This document shows positions 43,683 to 46,111 of a stretch of 46,111 nucleotides of DNA, piece by piece (the first letter of the stretch is position 1; each line of letters starts with the position of its first letter). Below the pieces are notes generated by a model. The model was not told where the DNA came from and did not search any database. It saw only the letters and a list, made by a program, of their open reading frames with translations. Source of the DNA: Bacteroides sp. SM23_62 (lineage in GTDB: Bacteria; Bacteroidota; Bacteroidia; Bacteroidales; SM23-62); assembly GCA_001303955.1 (NCBI GenBank), contig LJUP01000007.1, positions 1 through 46,111 on the forward strand, read 5' to 3'. A program made the translations under genes and the position numbers.

Positions 43683-43748
43683 ACAGATCCTTGTGTTATA
43701 CTCCCCATTGAGATTTTAATATTACCAGGAATTAGTGTTGGATGAATA

Positions 43749-44195
43749 TCAGCACTTTTTAGGTTTTCCCTTATTATTTTTACCTTTTCCTTTAGCACCT
43801 TTATTTTTTGTATTCTCTTTGAGGTTGTGAAATTCAGGTGAGCCAGGTTTAATTCCTAATTCTTTGGCAATAAATCCCCATCCTTTATCTCTGTTAACTT
43901 CATATACTTCAACCACCTGATCAATGGACCTGCCACTTAATTTGGAAAGTTCAAGTGCAAGATAAATTTCAGCTGGTTCCATTTTTACAGAAATACTCAA
44001 ATAGTCTATTTTTTTATCTGATACATCGTATGATAATGCCAGGTTAGTTTTAAATGCTCCAAAATCCAAATTGGCCTCAGCATTTATCTTACCTAAATCT
44101 GCATCCAATTCTGCAGATCCAGTATTATAAAGGTCTTGTGCATTGGAAATAATAGTAATTAACAATGTAAATATTAGTGAAACTGCCTTTCTCAT
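43749..44195 (-). CDS. Hypothetical secreted protein with Lys-rich tail
   Basis: A 148-residue protein with a signal peptide at 1-19 (LIFTLLITIISNAQ). The mature part has an acidic region (SAELDADLGKINAEANLDF), a helical segment (AEIYLALELSKLSGRSIDQVVEVYEVNRDKGWGFIAKELGI), and a tail of ~20 residues made almost only of Lys, Gly and Asn, ending in Cys (KGKGKNNKGKPKKC). The helical part resembles small secreted Bacteroidota proteins in which a 'GWGxIAKELGI' phrase recurs, but I cannot name a family. The ATG at 44195 is chosen over a start 17 codons upstream because it begins the signal peptide. Confidence 0.7.
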   Translation of the reverse strand: MRKAVSLIFTLLITIISNAQDLYNTGSAELDADLGKINAEANLDFGAFKTNLALSYDVSDKKIDYLSISVKMEPAEIYLALELSKLSGRSIDQVVEVYEVNRDKGWGFIAKELGIKPGSPEFHNLKENTKNKGAKGKGKNNKGKPKKC

Positions 44196-44332
44196 AATTT
44201 TTATTTTGAGAATAAAATTTAACTCAATCTTTTCAGTAATGTACAATTCATTTATACGTTATTAATGTTGTTTTGGATTCTTCAGAATGAAAAAAATGTA
44301 AATTTAGAATGCAGAGCTAGGATAAGGCAACC

Positions 44333-44657
44333 CTACCCAGTCACATTAGATGTAACACTAACCATTCTTTCTGCGAATTTATCTATTGCTGTATTTGCTA
44401 ATACAAGTTGATCAGCAGCATGTTGTTTGAATGCATCAGAACTCCCTTTTAAAACAGTTGAGAATACATACTCATAACCTTTGATTATAGGTGTCTGATC
44501 AATTGGTCTATCTGATAATTGATTTTACGATTTCGATCAACAAGGAATTTGAAATATAATTGCGTCTTGTATAGTATTATTTAAAAAGGAAGAAATCTGA
44601 CACGAGAAAAGCACCTACTTTCTCGCTGGCTTCCATACTTTTAACGATATCTTCAAT
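44333..44657 (-). pseudogene. Decayed gene with at least two frameshifts
   Basis: Three coding-like pieces on the minus strand follow one another in different frames. The first reads IEDIVKSMEASEKVGAFLVS, the second ISNSLLIEIVKSII, and the third runs 63 residues to a stop at 44333 (from NQLSDRPIDQTPIIKGYEYV through DKFAERMVSVTSNVTG). None has a usable start codon. Amino-acid composition looks protein-like, whereas the surroundings (44196-44332 and 44658-44859) are AT-rich and empty. The parent family is not recognised. Confidence 0.4.
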
Positions 44658-44859
44658 TCATTATTATAACAGCATTATTCCCGCCTAATTGCCATGCTAA
44701 ATTACTTTGTATTAACGCATAATAATAAAGTTTAATTATTTAGAAGTTATTTATCATTTGAACTTTTGATTTTCAAAAAAATAATCTTGAATTTTGATAT
44801 CATGTATATAAATATTGACATAAGTTAATTTTTTGGTATGTAATTTAAAAGTAATAATT

Positions 44860-45345
44860 ATGAAACATTTTGTTAAACCGTTTGTCAAGCAAACGATTTT
44901 CATTGCAGCTTTTTCAGCTATTTCTATATCCTTATCTGCACAAGAAGGCAATGAGCAGGCTTATGTAGCAGCCAAGAAAGAGATTACAGAAATGTACGGA
45001 ACTTTTCCTTCATTTTTTGAGGCATTTCCAAAATATGCACTTCCTGGGGCCTGGCAGTCTTTCAAAGAATTAAATGGACCAGGCAGTATTGAACAGAAAA
45101 ATAGGGAGTTGATAGGGCTTGCAGTCGCTTCACAGATACCATGCTCCTATTGTATTTATTTCCACACGGTCTCGGCCAAAGCTATGGGAGCAACGGATGA
45201 AGAAATAAAAGAAGCGGTTGCTCAAGGCGCCATGGTCAGGCACTGGAGTACGGTAATTAACGGGGCTCAGATTGACCTTGAAGAATTTAAGATTGAATTT
45301 CAAGGGATGTTGAATTACATGGTAGAAAAGTCGAAAACTCAATAG
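44860..45345 (+). CDS. Exported AhpD-like carboxymuconolactone decarboxylase family protein
   Basis: A 161-residue protein with a signal peptide (IFIAAFSAISISLSAQ) before a CMD/AhpD fold. The redox signature is complete: Glu83, Cys95-Ser-Tyr-Cys98 and His102 keep the exact E-x11-CxxC-x3-H spacing of the alkylhydroperoxidase AhpD active site. Family members reduce peroxides through the CxxC pair. The export signal is unusual, since AhpD-like proteins are normally cytosolic, so its reductant would have to be periplasmic. The ATG at 44860 starts the signal peptide. It is the only plus-strand gene in this end region. Confidence 0.85.
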   Translation: MKHFVKPFVKQTIFIAAFSAISISLSAQEGNEQAYVAAKKEITEMYGTFPSFFEAFPKYALPGAWQSFKELNGPGSIEQKNRELIGLAVASQIPCSYCIYFHTVSAKAMGATDEEIKEAVAQGAMVRHWSTVINGAQIDLEEFKIEFQGMLNYMVEKSKTQ

Positions 45346-45368
45346 CATTCTTTCAGTTGGGTACAATT

Positions 45369-45395
45369 ATCCGGCTAATGAACCGGATTTTATTC
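45369..45395 (+). terminator. Hairpin terminator after the AhpD-like gene
   Basis: A 6-bp stem ATCCGG / CCGGAT with an 8-base loop is followed by TTTATTCC, 24 bp after the stop codon. The stem is short, so strength is uncertain. Confidence 0.5.
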
Positions 45396-45703
45396 CCGGC
45401 TTGAAATTGAAGTTCAACTATATTATACTTGCTTGAACTCATGAAACCTATCATTTCCAGAGGTAAAATTATTCTGAATAATAATACCTATAGCATTATC
45501 GTATAGCTTAGAAGTAACCTTGTCATCGGATTAATAATTAAGTCTAGATTTACAGACTAATATTGGTTGATGCCATCGTTGATGACGTTGTTTGCCTTCA
45601 TTTTGCTTATTTTACTTCTCGAATAAAATTGAGAGCTTAAAATCGGTGTTCAGACGCTGGATTATTAATACTTCAAGTTAAAATCGACTAAAATCCGTAA
45701 AGA

Positions 45704-45732
45704 AAGACGTGGTGCAGGTGGTACCACGTCTT
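45704..45732. other. Perfect 10-bp hairpin at the left end of repeat copy C
   Basis: AAGACGTGGT and ACCACGTCTT pair perfectly around a 9-base loop and overlap the CAGGTGGTACCAC motif of the repeat. Copy A does not keep the left arm, so this hairpin is specific to copy C. Confidence 0.5.
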
Positions 45733-45815
45733 AAAATCGTAAATCTCTGTAGATTAATGATCTGCGGGGATTTATTTTTGATCGTTGATGATTTCGTTGA
45801 TGAATTTTCAATTCG
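45715..45815. repeat. Dispersed 101-bp repeat, copy C
   Basis: It aligns without gaps to copy A (84 of 101). The hairpin at 45741-45773 differs from A at several stem positions, yet every changed pair still forms as G-U or Watson-Crick (AAATCTCTGTAGA with TCTGCGGGGATTT), which suggests a maintained structure. The tail TTGATGATTTCGTTGATGAA is identical to copy A. Confidence 0.8.
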
Positions 45816-46111
45816 TGGTTATCACCATATAGGTGTTCAGGAATTAGGCATTGCGTAGGAAATTGACGAAGATTAGTCAAATCTTGAGTTGTCTGATTTT
45901 CAGGGAAGCTACAAAGAGTGTAAGGCTTTACGATTAGTTTCTTCTCTAACTGTCTAACTGTACAATATTGTAAATTTATTGTAATGCCGATATTGGCAGT
46001 AGAATATATAAAGACAAGAGTATGATCGGGAGTTCAAATAAAAAGCTTTAGAGCTTTCCTTTGCACAAATCCCAAACAAGCCTTATTTTGCCAAAGATTT
46101 TTTACTTAACT
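45816..46111. other. AT-rich stretch with no recognisable gene
   Basis: No coding frame, RNA gene or repeat of note is seen in the last ~300 bases, nor in 45396-45703 before copy C. A small dyad AAAGCT-N4-AGCTTT at 46042-46057, with a T-run on the minus strand, could terminate a transcript entering from beyond the window. Confidence 0.5.

Noticed and set aside
45715-45727. T-box-like AGGTGGTACCAC motif in the repeat copies
   Set aside because: T-box leaders are not expected in this phylum, no specifier stem is visible, and no amino-acid gene follows.
42145-45815. Integron attC sites and cassette array
   Set aside because: No GTTRRRY/RYYYAAC core pairs were found in the repeat copies and no integrase gene is in the window.
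1-46111. CRISPR array, rRNA operon or transposase gene
   Set aside because: No regularly spaced repeats, rRNA-like stretches or transposase motifs were seen on either strand.

Overview
The window looks like chromosomal DNA from a Bacteroidota bacterium, probably of the order Bacteroidales or Marinilabiliales (inferred from gene content, not from a database search). The evidence is three type IX secretion (T9SS) C-terminal sorting domains, a TonB-dependent receptor with a carboxypeptidase-regulatory-like N-terminus paired with a DUF4249 lipoprotein, many lipoproteins including DUF2807 and DUF4382 types, a fused E1 alpha/beta 2-oxo acid dehydrogenase, and a leucine operon carrying a second isopropylmalate/citramalate synthase. 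Shine-Dalgarno sequences are nearly absent, with one clear exception before 10347.

Left edge (1-1.7 kb): AT-rich, with a Fic AMP-transferase gene between two copies of a 19-bp direct repeat, followed by the frameshifted 3' remnant of a T9SS-exported protein. Region 1.7-10.1 kb: a glycan locus without SusC/SusD, made of an MFS transporter, a divergent heparinase II/III-type lyase, a 1165-residue multidomain GH99-like protein with a T9SS tail, and a NagA-like deacetylase that carries a lipoprotein signal. Region 10.3-18.4 kb: a small membrane protein, a radical SAM protein, four co-oriented lipoproteins, a lone T9SS domain, a beta-helix protein, an orphan XylF-like sugar-binding lipoprotein, an NTF2-like lipoprotein, and an unlisted 55-residue gene with a very strong terminator.

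Region 18.5-25.6 kb: nucleic-acid enzymes. A DEDDh exonuclease-GIY-YIG fusion converges, with overlapping stop codons, on an OLD-type ATPase/TOPRIM nuclease that lies 6 bp behind a SpoIIE/PP2C phosphatase. Next come a very basic secreted OB-fold protein and an NTF2-like secreted protein. Region 25.6-31.6 kb: 6-phosphogluconolactonase and glucose-6-phosphate dehydrogenase (oxidative pentose phosphate pathway), a DUF302 protein and the DUF4249/TonB receptor pair.

Region 31.7-42.0 kb: leuA-leuC-leuD-leuA2-leuB on the minus strand, preceded on the same strand by E2, fused E1 and a flavodoxin. Leucine synthesis and branched-chain oxo acid oxidation could together supply primers for iso-branched fatty acids (inference). 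Right edge (42-46.1 kb): AT-rich accessory DNA with a hypothetical lipoprotein, a Lys-rich secreted protein, a decayed gene and an exported AhpD-like protein. It is punctuated by three gapless copies of a ~101-bp repeat with a conserved hairpin. I see no rRNA, intact tRNA, CRISPR array or transposase gene.
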